Below are positions 27,715-36,909 of a stretch of 64,000 nucleotides of DNA, piece after piece. Origin of the DNA: Thiodiazotropha sp040791665 (GTDB lineage: Bacteria; Pseudomonadota; Gammaproteobacteria; Chromatiales; Chromatiaceae). Within the stretch, counting starts at the first letter, position 1. Each line of letters begins with the position of its first letter. The DNA is taken from contig JBFNNX010000009.1 of assembly GCA_040791665.1 (NCBI GenBank), forward strand, positions 620,001-684,000. Reading direction: 5' to 3'. Below the pieces are notes generated by a model. It was not told the DNA's origin. It did not search any database and worked only from the letters and a program-made list of their open reading frames with translations. The position numbers and the translations under genes were made by a program.

Positions 27715-28422
27715 ATGGTTAAAAATGTCACTTTCAAGGAAGCCAGGGACGGTGTGGCTGACTGTTTGAAGTGCTCCCTGCGCGAGTCTGTGCTGTTTGC
27801 CAATCTGGAAGAGAAGGATTTCGAGAAGTTACACGACCCTATCGATCAATATACTCTACCGGTAGGCTCAACCCTCTACCACGCTGGCGACAAGGGCGAG
27901 CGGATGTATACGGTACGATCGGGGGTCCTGAAGCTGGTACAGTACTTGCCGGACGGTAGCCAGCGAATTGTCCGCCTTATCCGATCCACCGATATCACAG
28001 GATTGGAGTGTATCGTAGGCGAAAACTACCAACATGATGCGGTTGTGCTGCAGGAGACCGAGGTCTGTGCCTTGCCGGTACGCGTGGTGGAAAACCTGAG
28101 CAAGGAGAATCCCGCTCTCCACAGGGAACTGCTCAATCGCTGGCAACGCGCCTTGAAGGAGGCCGATGCCTGGTTGACCGAACTCTCCACAGGTTCCGCC
28201 AAACAGCGGGTGGCCCGTCTGCTTTTGCGCCTCGTCAGGGATACGCAGATGAGTGAATGCAGTCTGTTTGCCCGGGAAGACATGGGCGCCATGCTGGGTA
28301 TCACCACCGAGACAGCAAGCAGGACAATCGCTGAATTCAAACGCCAGAGCCTACTGGTCGAAACCAACGCCAACCACTTCCTTCTGGATATTCCAAATCT
28401 GCATAGAATCGCCGAGGATTGA
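27715..28422 (+). CDS. FNR-like Crp/Fnr regulator
   Basis: About 235 residues from ATG 27715 (an upstream TTG at 27685 is less likely). It has the cyclic-nucleotide-type beta barrel, a long dimer helix and a helix-turn-helix LGITTETASRTIAEFKR. The E-x-x-S-R pattern there is the FNR type that reads TTGAT half-sites. Of the four FNR cluster ligands, C17 and C20 (ADCLKC) and the one before ALPV (TEVCALPV) are present, but the position of C29 in Escherichia coli FNR is valine. This may weaken or alter [4Fe-4S] sensing. It is followed by a conserved small gene 72 bases on. Confidence 0.88.
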   Translation: MVKNVTFKEARDGVADCLKCSLRESVLFANLEEKDFEKLHDPIDQYTLPVGSTLYHAGDKGERMYTVRSGVLKLVQYLPDGSQRIVRLIRSTDITGLECIVGENYQHDAVVLQETEVCALPVRVVENLSKENPALHRELLNRWQRALKEADAWLTELSTGSAKQRVARLLLRLVRDTQMSECSLFAREDMGAMLGITTETASRTIAEFKRQSLLVETNANHFLLDIPNLHRIAED

Positions 28423-28432
28423 GCTTTTTCAA
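28419..28432. promoter_or_regulatory. FNR-box-like palindrome
   Basis: TTGAGCTTTTTCAA has the symmetric TTGA/TCAA ends of the FNR site TTGAT-N4-ATCAA, with the inner T/A of each half changed. It spans the stop codon of the FNR-like gene and lies about 65 bases before the 28495 gene. It could be chance. Confidence 0.25.
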
Positions 28433-28494
28433 TGCCTGAAGCAATCCGCTATCTTATTCTGCTCTCCTGACTCATCAGGCAGGGGAGAGGTAAG

Positions 28495-28950
28495 GTGAAA
28501 CAGGTCGTCAAGGAGATTGCGTTTCCGATCTTCAGCATGGAAATGGACTTTTCGGAATGCAAATACGACACAACCGAAGAGATTGTCGCGTATCTCGTGG
28601 AACAGGTGAAGTCACATAAGGCTGCGCGCTATATCACTACATTCGATCACCTGAAGCATACCTCGGAATTACCGGAGGGTATCGTCGCGGACGATATCGT
28701 CGCTGCATATAATATTGTCTTCTGTTTCGGTTTCAGCCTGCAGGATGCCGAACAGCTGGCTACACGACCTCGCTCACTCGGTGTCTGCGAAACGGACGAC
28801 CGTGTCACACTCTCGTTCATGGAGGCCCCCATGCCGGTTGCGAACGCACTCATGGAACAGTGGACGAGATCCCTACTACACGATGAGCGCCTGTCCTCTC
28901 AGCAGGCAGCATCTCCAGGCGATCTGGATGATGTGCAGTTGCACTCCTGA
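28495..28950 (+). CDS. Conserved-looking small protein, unknown function
   Basis: 151 residues from GTG 28495 with AGAGGTAAG just upstream. The body (VKEIAFPIFSMEMDFSECK, ITTFDHLKHTSELPEGI, YNIVFCFGFSLQDAEQLATR, PRSLGVCETDDRVTLSFMEA) reads like a soluble alpha/beta protein with four cysteines, of which several could be redox- or metal-active. I do not recognise the family with certainty. It directly follows the FNR-like gene on the same strand, so it may belong to that regulator's circuit. Confidence 0.7.
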   Translation: MKQVVKEIAFPIFSMEMDFSECKYDTTEEIVAYLVEQVKSHKAARYITTFDHLKHTSELPEGIVADDIVAAYNIVFCFGFSLQDAEQLATRPRSLGVCETDDRVTLSFMEAPMPVANALMEQWTRSLLHDERLSSQQAASPGDLDDVQLHS

Positions 28951-28974
28951 AATCGGCGACCGGTAAAGTGGCTG

Positions 28975-29466
28975 TTACATCTCCATCTCCAGATCGTCAA
29001 TGATGGTATCGATACCGGCCTGTGCGCACTCTTCATCGGTTTCCCCCGACGGCGCGCCACTTACACCCACAGCGCCGAGCAGTTGACCTCCGGCCTGTAC
29101 GGGCAAACCACCGGCAGACATGACCAGACCGTCGATACGGCCAATGGGTGTATTTGCGCGACTCTTCAATGCGGATGTGGCGGCATTGAAGTTGGCCGCC
29201 GTGAAGGCCTTCATACGGCTTATCGGCACCGTAATCTGGGCAGCGATGGTGTCACGCATGACTGCCTGCACCGTACCGTCCCGATCAACCACTGTCACGC
29301 CGATCTGGATACCCTTTTTGCGGCATGCTTCGATCGCGCCCAGGGCGATTCGGTTGGCTGACTCCAGCGCAAGCCGTTTGACGCTGACACTCGGTGCGGC
29401 TTCGTCCGCCAGCGCATTCGTAGAGATCCCGCATATCAGGGCTATGGTTATCATCAGTCGCTTCAT
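28975..29466 (-). CDS. GlcG/HbpS-family exported protein
   Basis: About 163 residues from ATG 29466, with GGAGG placed well. A signal peptide (MKRLMITIALICGISTNALA) is followed by a GlcG/HbpS (DUF336) domain: ESANRIALGAIEACRKKG, GVTVVDRDGTVQAVMRD and GGLPVQAGGQLLGAVGVSG. HbpS binds haem and senses oxidative stress; GlcG is linked with glycolate use. Both are alternatives. Export to the periplasm is evident. Confidence 0.85.
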   Translation of the reverse strand: MKRLMITIALICGISTNALADEAAPSVSVKRLALESANRIALGAIEACRKKGIQIGVTVVDRDGTVQAVMRDTIAAQITVPISRMKAFTAANFNAATSALKSRANTPIGRIDGLVMSAGGLPVQAGGQLLGAVGVSGAPSGETDEECAQAGIDTIIDDLEMEM

Positions 29467-29617
29467 AGTTTCCTCCGATTCGATTGTCTTGTTATCGATC
29501 CTATCCCATGAATTTCGATTTCTGTAAATGCCGAATCCACCTCCGGTCGCAATGCAATTTTCAAAGAACATCTGATCAATTCAGCGGTTGCTTCAGTCAC
29601 AAGTTTACAAAAGGATA

Positions 29618-30832
29618 TCAGTAGTGATGTCTGACATAGTCATCCACCAACGCCATGAACTGTCCCGAGATATCATCGCCTTTAAGTGTCACCACCTTTT
29701 CACTATCCACATACACTGGTGCCGACGGCGACTCTCCGGTTCCCGGCAGGCTGATACCAATATTCGCCTGTTTGCTTTCCCCGGGCCCATTTACCACGCA
29801 TCCCATCACTGCTACCGACATTGCCTCGACCCCGGGATGCTGCTTGCGCCATTCCGGCATCATTTTTCGTAAGTGGCTTTGCACATCTTTGGCGAGCTGC
29901 TGGAAATAGGTGCTTGTCGTACGACCGCATCCCGGGCAGGCGACCACCATCGGAGTAAATGCACGCATACCCATCGATTGCAGCAACTCCTGAGCGACAA
30001 TCACCTCCTGGATTCTCGCCCCACCGGGTTCCGGGGTCAGTGAAATACGTATCGTGTCACCGATACCCTCCTGCAGCAACACCGCAAGAGCAGCACTCGA
30101 GGCGACGATACCCTTGGAACCCATCCCCGCTTCGGTTAATCCCAGATGGAGTGCATAGTCACACCCTGCCGCCAATTTTCGATAGACCGCAATCAAATCC
30201 TGGACGCCGCTCATTTTACAGGAGAGTACGATCCGCTCAGCCGAAAGCCCAACCTCCTCGGCACGCTGGGCACTCTCCAGGGCTGAGACCACCATCACTT
30301 TATGGACCATCTCTACACTTTCAAGGGGCTTTTCGGCACGACTATTCTCGTCCATCAGGCGTGCCACCAAACCCTTGTCGAGACTGCCCCAATTGACGCC
30401 GATCCGAACCGGCTTATCGTAACGGCAGGCGGTTTCGATCATGCTCGCAAATTGGCTGTCGCGCTTCTCGCCGCTGCCGACATTGCCGGGATTGATGCGG
30501 TATTTCGCCAATGCCTCGGCACAAGCCGGATGTTCCACGAGCAAGCGGTGGCCGTTGAAGTGGAAGTCGCCAATCAACGGTACCTCTATTCCCTGACTTG
30601 CCAGACGATCGCGGATCCGCGGAATTGCCCTGGCCGCCGCCTCATTGTTGACTGTCAGGCGAACCAATTCCGAACCGGCCTGGGCGAGTGCCTTGATCTG
30701 CTCCACACTGGCATCCACATCCGCTGTGTCGGTATTGGTCATCGACTGCACCACTACCGGAGCACCGGCGCCGATCCGCACGCCACCAACCAGTACACCT
30801 TTGGTCATGCGTCTGTTGATTAGCACTGTCAT
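29618..30832 (-). CDS. ispG: HMBPP synthase IspG (GcpE)
   Basis: A 404-residue enzyme of the non-mevalonate isoprenoid pathway. It turns MEcPP into HMBPP with electrons from flavodoxin or ferredoxin. The N-domain is a TIM barrel (PVVVQSMTNTDTADV). The [4Fe-4S] ligands are in CPGCGRT and GCVVNGPGE near the C-terminus. Length and motif order match proteobacterial IspG. It seems to be a single-gene unit here. Confidence 0.95.
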   Translation of the reverse strand: MTVLINRRMTKGVLVGGVRIGAGAPVVVQSMTNTDTADVDASVEQIKALAQAGSELVRLTVNNEAAARAIPRIRDRLASQGIEVPLIGDFHFNGHRLLVEHPACAEALAKYRINPGNVGSGEKRDSQFASMIETACRYDKPVRIGVNWGSLDKGLVARLMDENSRAEKPLESVEMVHKVMVVSALESAQRAEEVGLSAERIVLSCKMSGVQDLIAVYRKLAAGCDYALHLGLTEAGMGSKGIVASSAALAVLLQEGIGDTIRISLTPEPGGARIQEVIVAQELLQSMGMRAFTPMVVACPGCGRTTSTYFQQLAKDVQSHLRKMMPEWRKQHPGVEAMSVAVMGCVVNGPGESKQANIGISLPGTGESPSAPVYVDSEKVVTLKGDDISGQFMALVDDYVRHHY

Positions 30833-31137
30833 CGTCTCATTTCTTCCAGCAGATTGCGCAGCATATCAAATCTGCCCACTGCGTATTAACCGATCAGTAA
30901 AACCATGATGCCCCGGACAGTCCCGGGTATAACCACGCGGAAATAACGGTTGGATCAGCAAACCAATCGGTTGGCGGGCAGAGTGAAACATTTCACAGTC
31001 CCATGGTACAGATCGAGCTGCTCGAGTAGTCTCAGGAGCAGCCAACCGAAACCGAGTAAAGTCATGGATAGACCGTAACGCCAGCCATATCATGGGACAA
31101 GCCGTATAGGCCACATTGCCAGTTGACGGAAGCAGAC
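30833..31137. other. Gene-free interval upstream of ispG
   Basis: About 300 bases with no gene seen. The part next to 30832 should contain the ispG promoter; no clear promoter boxes were found. The far end holds the sqr terminator. Confidence 0.4.
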
Positions 31138-31164
31138 TAAAAGGCCCGGTCATGGACCGGGCCT
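31138..31164 (-). terminator. Terminator of sqr
   Basis: A ten-base perfect stem (aggcccggtc at 31142-31151, gaccgggcct at 31155-31164) with a three-base loop; on the minus strand it is followed by TTTTAGT. It lies 21 bases after the sqr stop. Confidence 0.75.
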
Positions 31165-31185
31165 CTCTTTCGGCAATGGGATATC

Positions 31186-32454
31186 CTATTTTAGCTTGCC
31201 AATACCGAGCATCTTGAGAATATATTTCTCATAAATCGGCTCCGAGGTCCCTTTCTTCATCTTGCGGATAAAATACTTTTCAAAGGCGATCTTGGCCATG
31301 TGCACCCACTTGCCTTTTTTGAACCAGGCTACGTTGCGAGGCGGTATCTGCGGCAATGCGACAAAGGCGGCGCCGGTATCCCCCATGTCGGCAAGACAGA
31401 CGGCATTCCAGGTGGCCAGAGTCGTACCCTCCTTACCCGCCAGCTCATCTGCGATGTTGTGTACGATAGCGGTTACCATCGACTCGATCATATAGCCGGT
31501 CTTGGGCGCCCCGGTGGGGATCGCAGTCGCTTCCACTGGTGGGATGGCGATACAGACACCGGCGCCGAATATATTCGGATATTTTGGGTTGCGTTGATGA
31601 TCGTCCACGAAAACGAAACCGCGAGGATTACATAATCCCTCAACATTGGCGACGGCATCGACACCTTTGAATGCAGGGAGCATCATCGAGTAGGTGAAAT
31701 CCAGCTCGTGGTCCTTCAATTTGTGCCCGGAATCGTCATACTCCTCAACGTACATCTTGCCACGCTCGATCTTCGTCACTTTTGCGTTGGTGATCCAGTT
31801 GATATGATGGTTGCGAAATTCGCTCTCGAGAAAACCCTTTGAGTCCCCCACGCCTCCCAGTCCCAGATGCCCGATGTATGGCTCGGATGTCACGAAGGTC
31901 ATCGGTACTTTGTCTCGCATCTTACGCTTTCGCAGATCCGAATCCATGATGAAGGCGAACTCATAGGCGGGACCAAAACAGCTGGCGAAGGGCATTGCCC
32001 CAATTACCACATGACCAGGGTCATCCAGCAGGTCTTGGTAAGCGCCATAGGCCCTTTCCGCATGATCCACAGTGCAGATGGATTCAGTGAAACCCTCTGG
32101 GCCCGAACCCTCAACCTCTTCGAAAGCGAGCCGGGGTCCGGTTGCGATGACAAGGTAGTCGTAATTGACGGTGTCTCCGCTGTCGAGTGTCAACTGATTT
32201 GCCTCGGGATCGATTTTGTCGACTCGCTTGGAGATAAAGTTTATCCCCTTGCGTTCCAGGTGAGGACGTATATCAAAAGTGATGTGTGATCGATCACGCC
32301 AACCTACAGCCAGCCAGGGATTGGACGGTACGAACTGGAAGTATTCCCGTTCGTTGATCATCGTGACCTCATGCTCACGCCCCAGCTCCATGCGCAATTC
32401 GTAGGCACAAGGCATACCCCCCGTACCCGCACCCAAAATGACGATATGCGCCAT
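31186..32454 (-). CDS. sqr: Sulfide:quinone oxidoreductase, type I
   Basis: A 422-residue membrane-associated FAD enzyme that oxidises sulfide to persulfide/polysulfur and reduces quinone. The N-terminal FAD loop is VILGAGTGGMPCAYEL. All three active-site cysteines are present: C127 (SICTVDHAE), C159 (ASCFGPAYE) and C353 (WNAVCLADMGD). These and stretches such as YIGHLGLGGVGDSKG and RWVHMAKIAFEKYF-like motifs closely resemble the Acidithiobacillus ferrooxidans enzyme. A GGAGG lies upstream, and the minus strand has a TATAAT at 32481-32486, probably the -10 box; a -35 box is not clear. Confidence 0.9.
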   Translation of the reverse strand: MAHIVILGAGTGGMPCAYELRMELGREHEVTMINEREYFQFVPSNPWLAVGWRDRSHITFDIRPHLERKGINFISKRVDKIDPEANQLTLDSGDTVNYDYLVIATGPRLAFEEVEGSGPEGFTESICTVDHAERAYGAYQDLLDDPGHVVIGAMPFASCFGPAYEFAFIMDSDLRKRKMRDKVPMTFVTSEPYIGHLGLGGVGDSKGFLESEFRNHHINWITNAKVTKIERGKMYVEEYDDSGHKLKDHELDFTYSMMLPAFKGVDAVANVEGLCNPRGFVFVDDHQRNPKYPNIFGAGVCIAIPPVEATAIPTGAPKTGYMIESMVTAIVHNIADELAGKEGTTLATWNAVCLADMGDTGAAFVALPQIPPRNVAWFKKGKWVHMAKIAFEKYFIRKMKKGTSEPIYEKYILKMLGIGKLK

Positions 32455-32609
32455 TGAACAACACCTCCATCCTCTCCGAAATTATAAGGTTGCGGTAAAG
32501 CCGGGAGAGGAGGCAGAACCGCTTTTGACAAAAACCCTAAGATTATACTCAACCCACTGAAAATTAAAATTATTTAAGTAATTTGTAATGAGCTAATATT
32601 GACGAAATT

Positions 32610-33398
32610 TCAAACCGGGCGCGTAATCGACAGTTGAAACCAATCTGTAACATCATGCTGGGATGCGATGGAAAATCGATCGCTCAAGTCGGGCAACTGC
32701 TGGTATACCAACTCAGTTACCAGTCCCGGGGAGTTGTTCTTCTCACTCAGATGGGATGCCACCACGTGTTGCAGCCGGGACGTTTGCAAACGCTTCAACA
32801 GACCAACCGCCTGGTGATTGTTCAGATGGCCATGGGATCCCCCGACCCTTGCCTGAAGAGTGGGTGGATAGGACCCATTCGCCAACATCTGCGGATCGTG
32901 ATTGAATTCAAGTACAAGACTGTCGCATGCTTGCAGAATGCCAGCGATATGCGGCGTGATATAGCCTGTGTCCGTGAGCAGGCCCAGCGTGCCGCCTCCG
33001 GCGGCGCGAAAGAGAAACTGGCAGGGCTCTTTGGAGTCGTGAGGTACCGGGTAGGGGGCTACAGCCAGGTCGCCAATGGACCACCACCCGGTATGGCTGT
33101 CAATCTGGTGCAGCGTGGGCAGCTTACCGTAATTGGCACCATGAAACGTGCCAGGTGTCATCCATACTGGAATATCATATCGCCTGGCCAGAGGGCCGAG
33201 ACCCCGGACATGGTCCGTGTGCTCATGGGTGACGAGAATCGCAGTGAGGGAATCCGCATCAATACCCAGCCCGTTCAGACGAGACTCGATTTCGCGGGCG
33301 GGAAAGCCGCAATCCACCAGAACCCTGACTGAGGCGGTTTCGACAACCAGGGCATTTCCCTGACTGCCGCTACCGAGTAAGGCGAACCGTAACGACAC
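32610..33398 (-). CDS. MBL-fold hydrolase, WalJ/YycJ-like
   Basis: A 262-residue metallo-beta-lactamase fold protein starting GTG at 33398, three bases after bamC stops. It has the metal motif VTHEHTDHVRGLG, a later GLLTDTGYI, HLNNHQAV and a C-terminal VASHLSEKN. Such proteins (YycJ/WalJ) are linked with DNA or cell-wall metabolism as nucleases or hydrolases. Substrate unknown. It is the last gene of a dapA-bamC-mbl run. Confidence 0.83.
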   Translation of the reverse strand: MSLRFALLGSGSQGNALVVETASVRVLVDCGFPAREIESRLNGLGIDADSLTAILVTHEHTDHVRGLGPLARRYDIPVWMTPGTFHGANYGKLPTLHQIDSHTGWWSIGDLAVAPYPVPHDSKEPCQFLFRAAGGGTLGLLTDTGYITPHIAGILQACDSLVLEFNHDPQMLANGSYPPTLQARVGGSHGHLNNHQAVGLLKRLQTSRLQHVVASHLSEKNNSPGLVTELVYQQLPDLSDRFSIASQHDVTDWFQLSITRPV

Positions 33399-33401
33399 GC
33401 C

Positions 33402-34544
33402 TCAGCGAATCTGCTCATGTATCATGGTGAGAATTCTTCCGGCTGCCTTGATGTCAGCCTCAGCACCATCCTGGTCTCTGATCAGTACCCGGGTTCTTTC
33501 ATCGAGTTCCGAGAGCTTCACCTGGTATTGAGTCTCTTTGTCGATACTGTCTTCATCGTCCCGCCAAAATGCGAGCTTGGAAAAGAATCCCTTCTCTTCC
33601 TGGCCTGCTCCGGATAACTCGCTGTAACGAACGAAATAGATGCCGGATGAACGATCCCGATCCTCCACCGCAAAACCGACACGATCGAGCGCAACGCCGG
33701 TCAATCGCCATGCACGGGCAAAGCCTTCGTTGATCCACAGTTCGGAGCGTTCCCCGGTTTTGATCAATTTGGAGCGTTGTTCCCTCTCCCCGCCCTGAGC
33801 CAGCACCTGTTCCGCATTCTCGTTCGCCATCCCGAGATAGACCATGATACTGCGTAGCATTGCGGCCTCGATACCCGGATCGTTGGGCCGGGGCGTCCAG
33901 TAGGTTGTATCGGCATTACCGCTGAAATCCTCTTTCAGTTTCTCCTCCATACCCCGGTGGGTCAGATAGAGTTCAGTGGTTCCTGACTCAAGCCCTTTCT
34001 CCAGCCGTACGCGGAACTGATCGCGCGTAGCCGATGAGTAGATACTGCCAAGGGTCTTGCGAAAAAACTCGGTAATCGGGCCTTGCTTGATATCGGCACG
34101 ACTCTCGAGCCAGTCGGTTTTCATGACACCGATGGTCGGATCCTGCTCCACCAGCAGAAGCCCGTTGCTTCGCCAAAACTCAACGACTTTAGACCATACG
34201 TCTTGCGGGTCTGCACTGATCACAAGCCAGCGCTGATTGCCGTCGCGCTCAACCCTGATATTGTCGAATTCCGGCAATACCTCATCTTTCGCGGATACGG
34301 CAGCACTCCCGCCGCCTCGTTTATTGGCATACTCCTCGTATGAGGCACTCCCGGCACCGGGTATCGCCATGGCATCCTGTATCGATGAACGGGTGAGGTC
34401 CGGCGGCACCTCGAGATCATCAACCGTCTCCTTCTGAGAGCGGTAGACACGTTCAGAGTCGGAAAAATAGCCACCACCGGAGCTGCATCCGGTAAGCGTG
34501 AAGGCCAGAGAAGTGATCAACAGAAAAGCGAAAGTTGATTGCAT
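33402..34544 (-). CDS. bamC: Outer membrane assembly lipoprotein BamC
   Basis: A 380-residue lipoprotein with lipobox LTGCSSGG and the unstructured lasso segment after it (VYRSQKETVDDLEVPPDLT), typical of BamC. Two helix-grip domains follow (about 130-230 and 260-370). BamC is a member of the Bam complex that inserts beta-barrel proteins in the outer membrane. It lies downstream of dapA on the same strand, the order known from Escherichia coli. Confidence 0.92.
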   Translation of the reverse strand: MQSTFAFLLITSLAFTLTGCSSGGGYFSDSERVYRSQKETVDDLEVPPDLTRSSIQDAMAIPGAGSASYEEYANKRGGGSAAVSAKDEVLPEFDNIRVERDGNQRWLVISADPQDVWSKVVEFWRSNGLLLVEQDPTIGVMKTDWLESRADIKQGPITEFFRKTLGSIYSSATRDQFRVRLEKGLESGTTELYLTHRGMEEKLKEDFSGNADTTYWTPRPNDPGIEAAMLRSIMVYLGMANENAEQVLAQGGEREQRSKLIKTGERSELWINEGFARAWRLTGVALDRVGFAVEDRDRSSGIYFVRYSELSGAGQEEKGFFSKLAFWRDDEDSIDKETQYQVKLSELDERTRVLIRDQDGAEADIKAAGRILTMIHEQIR

Positions 34545-34691
34545 GTCTAAGAATATCGTCAGGTAATTATGTGTTGCCTATGACAATGAAAACGAGCGAT
34601 AAGTTTGATACTGGATCACACCACATTGTCAAAGACACATCGAAGCCTTTCAGGGTGCACGGCCTGGACTGAATACTCATCTGGTCGGCGG

Positions 34692-35567
34692 TCATAGAAT
34701 TTCGGCCTGCCGCATTGCTTGCAGTACCTGATCCTCCGCAGAAGGGCTCAGCCAAGTCAGTGGTAGCCGGATCCCACGACTTGCCAACCCCAGTTTCATC
34801 ATTGCCCACTTCACAGGTATCGGGTTCGATTCCACGAACAATGCACTGTGCAATCCAGCCAGCTTTGCATCGATCGCACGCGCCTCCTCATCTCTGCCGG
34901 CCAGGGCGGCAATACTCATTTCGTGCATCAGGCGTGGAGCCGCATTCGCGGTCACCGAGATGACTCCGTGACCGCCCTGTAACAGGAACTCACAGCCAGT
35001 GGCGTCATCACCGCTGTAAAACTCAAATGAGTCATCACACAGCTCACGCAGTTGATGTAATCGCGACAGATCACCGGTTGCCTCCTTCACACCGATGATG
35101 TTTGACACCTGTGCCAATCTGGCGATGGTCTCAGGCAGCATATCGCAGGCAGTACGTCCTGGCACATTGTAGAGGATCTGGGGTATATCCACTGCCTTGG
35201 CAACCGCTGCGTGGTGCTGATAGAGCCCTTCTTGCGTGGGCTTGTTGTAGTAGGGGGTTACCAGCAGACAGGCATCCGCCCCCGATTCCTTGGCGCAGCG
35301 GGTCAGTGAGACTGCCTCCCGGGTAGAATTCGCACCGGTACCTGCAATCACAGGTACCCTGCCGCCGACATAGTCGACTACCCGGCGGATCACATCGCAA
35401 TGCTCCTCTTCGTCCAGGGTTGCGGACTCGCCGGTCGTGCCGACAGCGACGATCGCGTCAGTGCCTTGCCGGATATGAAACTCCACAAGCGCACGCAAAG
35501 CGGCATCGTCGAGGCCACCATCCTCAACCATGGGAGTGATCATTGCTACCATACTGCCGTGAAACAT
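34692..35567 (-). CDS. dapA: 4-hydroxy-tetrahydrodipicolinate synthase DapA
   Basis: 291 residues from ATG 35567 (the frame is open to 35630 without a good start); Escherichia coli DapA is 292. It begins MFHGSMVAMITPMVEDGGLD. Motifs: GTTGESATL, the tyrosine in TPYYNKPTQEGLYQH, LYNVPGRT and the Schiff-base lysine in IIGVKEATGDL. The enzyme condenses pyruvate with aspartate semialdehyde for lysine and peptidoglycan. The gene is divergent from gcvR. Confidence 0.96.
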   Translation of the reverse strand: MFHGSMVAMITPMVEDGGLDDAALRALVEFHIRQGTDAIVAVGTTGESATLDEEEHCDVIRRVVDYVGGRVPVIAGTGANSTREAVSLTRCAKESGADACLLVTPYYNKPTQEGLYQHHAAVAKAVDIPQILYNVPGRTACDMLPETIARLAQVSNIIGVKEATGDLSRLHQLRELCDDSFEFYSGDDATGCEFLLQGGHGVISVTANAAPRLMHEMSIAALAGRDEEARAIDAKLAGLHSALFVESNPIPVKWAMMKLGLASRGIRLPLTWLSPSAEDQVLQAMRQAEIL

Positions 35568-35742
35568 CGCCCCGCACCCCGATTCATTGAATAATCGGCA
35601 ATGGTATCCTGTGGCTTGTGATGATGACAAGTAGCATGGAAAAACCGCCCCCGAATAGTTGCAAAAATATCGCTAGACGCAGATAACAGGTGTTACACTC
35701 TATGCTTAACTCCATATAACCATACGACACATAGCAATTTTT

Positions 35743-36282
35743 ATGTCTACGCCAAAGAATTACCTGGTCATCTCAGCACTTGGAAAAGATCAGCCTGGGA
35801 TCGTCAAAGCCCTCTCGAGAAAGATACTTGATGAGGGCTGCAATATCACTGACAGCAGAATGACGGTCTTGGGGGGAGAATTCGCCATCCTGTTGCTGAT
35901 CGAGGGCCCCTGGAACACCCTGGCAAAACTTGAGTCCGCCGTTCCGGAACTTCAGCAAGATCTGGGACTCACTATCATCTGCAAACGTACGGAAAGCAAG
36001 GTTCGCAGCAGCAACCTCCTGCCTTACATGGTCGAAGTGGTCTCTATGGACCATCCTGGTATCGTCAACCAGTTGGCTGAATTCTTCTCTGAGCGTGATA
36101 TCAATATAGAGGACATGGTGACCAACAGCTATTCGGCGGCCCACACCGGCACCCCCATGTTTTCAGTACACATGAGTGTCGGCATACCCTCCGACATCCA
36201 TATCGCCGCCCTGCGGGAAGAGTTCATGGATTACTGCGATGCCTTGAATCTGGATGCCGTCATAGAACCCATCAAGGGCTAA
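35743..36282 (+). CDS. gcvR: GcvR-like ACT-domain regulator
   Basis: A 179-residue protein made of two ACT domains: one starting YLVISALGKDQPGIVKALS, the other starting YMVEVVSMDHPGIVNQLAEFF. GcvR represses the glycine-cleavage operon through GcvA in Escherichia coli. The gene lies before bcp and divergent from dapA, the same synteny as in enterics. A role in glycine regulation is inferred; related two-ACT proteins may sense other amino acids. Confidence 0.85.
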   Translation: MSTPKNYLVISALGKDQPGIVKALSRKILDEGCNITDSRMTVLGGEFAILLLIEGPWNTLAKLESAVPELQQDLGLTIICKRTESKVRSSNLLPYMVEVVSMDHPGIVNQLAEFFSERDINIEDMVTNSYSAAHTGTPMFSVHMSVGIPSDIHIAALREEFMDYCDALNLDAVIEPIKG

Positions 36283-36299
36283 GGAGGAAGCTGCGTATT

Positions 36300-36785
36300 A
36301 TGCCTGCCATAACCATCGGAAACCCTGTGCCCGATATTGAGCTGTTAATCACCGGCGACAAAAATATCAAGCTCACCGACCTTCATGGAAAACCCATCAT
36401 TCTCTATTTCTACCCTAAGGCCAGCACCCCGGGTTGTACCCAGGAGGGGCTGGATTTCAGCGCCTTGATTGCAAAGTTCAGACGACAATCCGCCACTATC
36501 CTGGGTGCTTCCAGAGACAGCCTGAAGGCACAGGAAAATTTTAAACAAAAACAAGGATTTCCTTTCGATCTCATCTGCGACAAAGAGGAGAAGCTCTGTC
36601 ACGCTTTCGACGTCATAAAAATGAAATCGATGTATGGCAGACAGGTACGCGGCATAGAACGCAGTACCTTTCTGATCGACGAGAGTGGACTTCTGCGCAG
36701 GGAGTGGCGTAAGGTCAAAGTCAAGGGCCACGCAGAGGAAGTCCTGGAAACTTTGAAGGCGATGCGAGCCGGAAAACTTGCCTGA
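36300..36785 (+). CDS. bcp: Peroxiredoxin Bcp (PrxQ type)
   Basis: A 161-residue thiol peroxidase. Peroxidatic C46 lies in STPGCTQEG; the resolving cysteine expected five positions on in two-Cys Bcp is leucine, so this looks like a form lacking the near resolving cysteine, although other cysteines (LICDKEEKLC) are available. Bcp reduces hydrogen and organic peroxides. It follows gcvR by 17 bases and is probably cotranscribed. Confidence 0.9.
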   Translation: MPAITIGNPVPDIELLITGDKNIKLTDLHGKPIILYFYPKASTPGCTQEGLDFSALIAKFRRQSATILGASRDSLKAQENFKQKQGFPFDLICDKEEKLCHAFDVIKMKSMYGRQVRGIERSTFLIDESGLLRREWRKVKVKGHAEEVLETLKAMRAGKLA

Positions 36786-36856
36786 ATACTATCTTTCCTA
36801 TTCTCAATTTAGCGAAAACACCCATGTTTGCAGTGGCGAGTTATCGACTCACACTC

Positions 36857-36879
36857 ACCGCCGTCACTGGGGCGGTTTT
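36857..36879 (+). terminator. Weak terminator after bcp
   Basis: A stem accgcc / ggcggt with an eight-base loop is followed by TTTT. It is upstream of the PhoH start. Confidence 0.45.
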
Positions 36880-36909
36880 GTCATCCATATAACGTAAACC
36901 GAAACAAAG

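Noticed and set aside
30302..30823. A 173-codon plus-strand frame opposite ispG
   Set aside because: It lies entirely within the well-supported ispG gene on the other strand and has no protein-like features.
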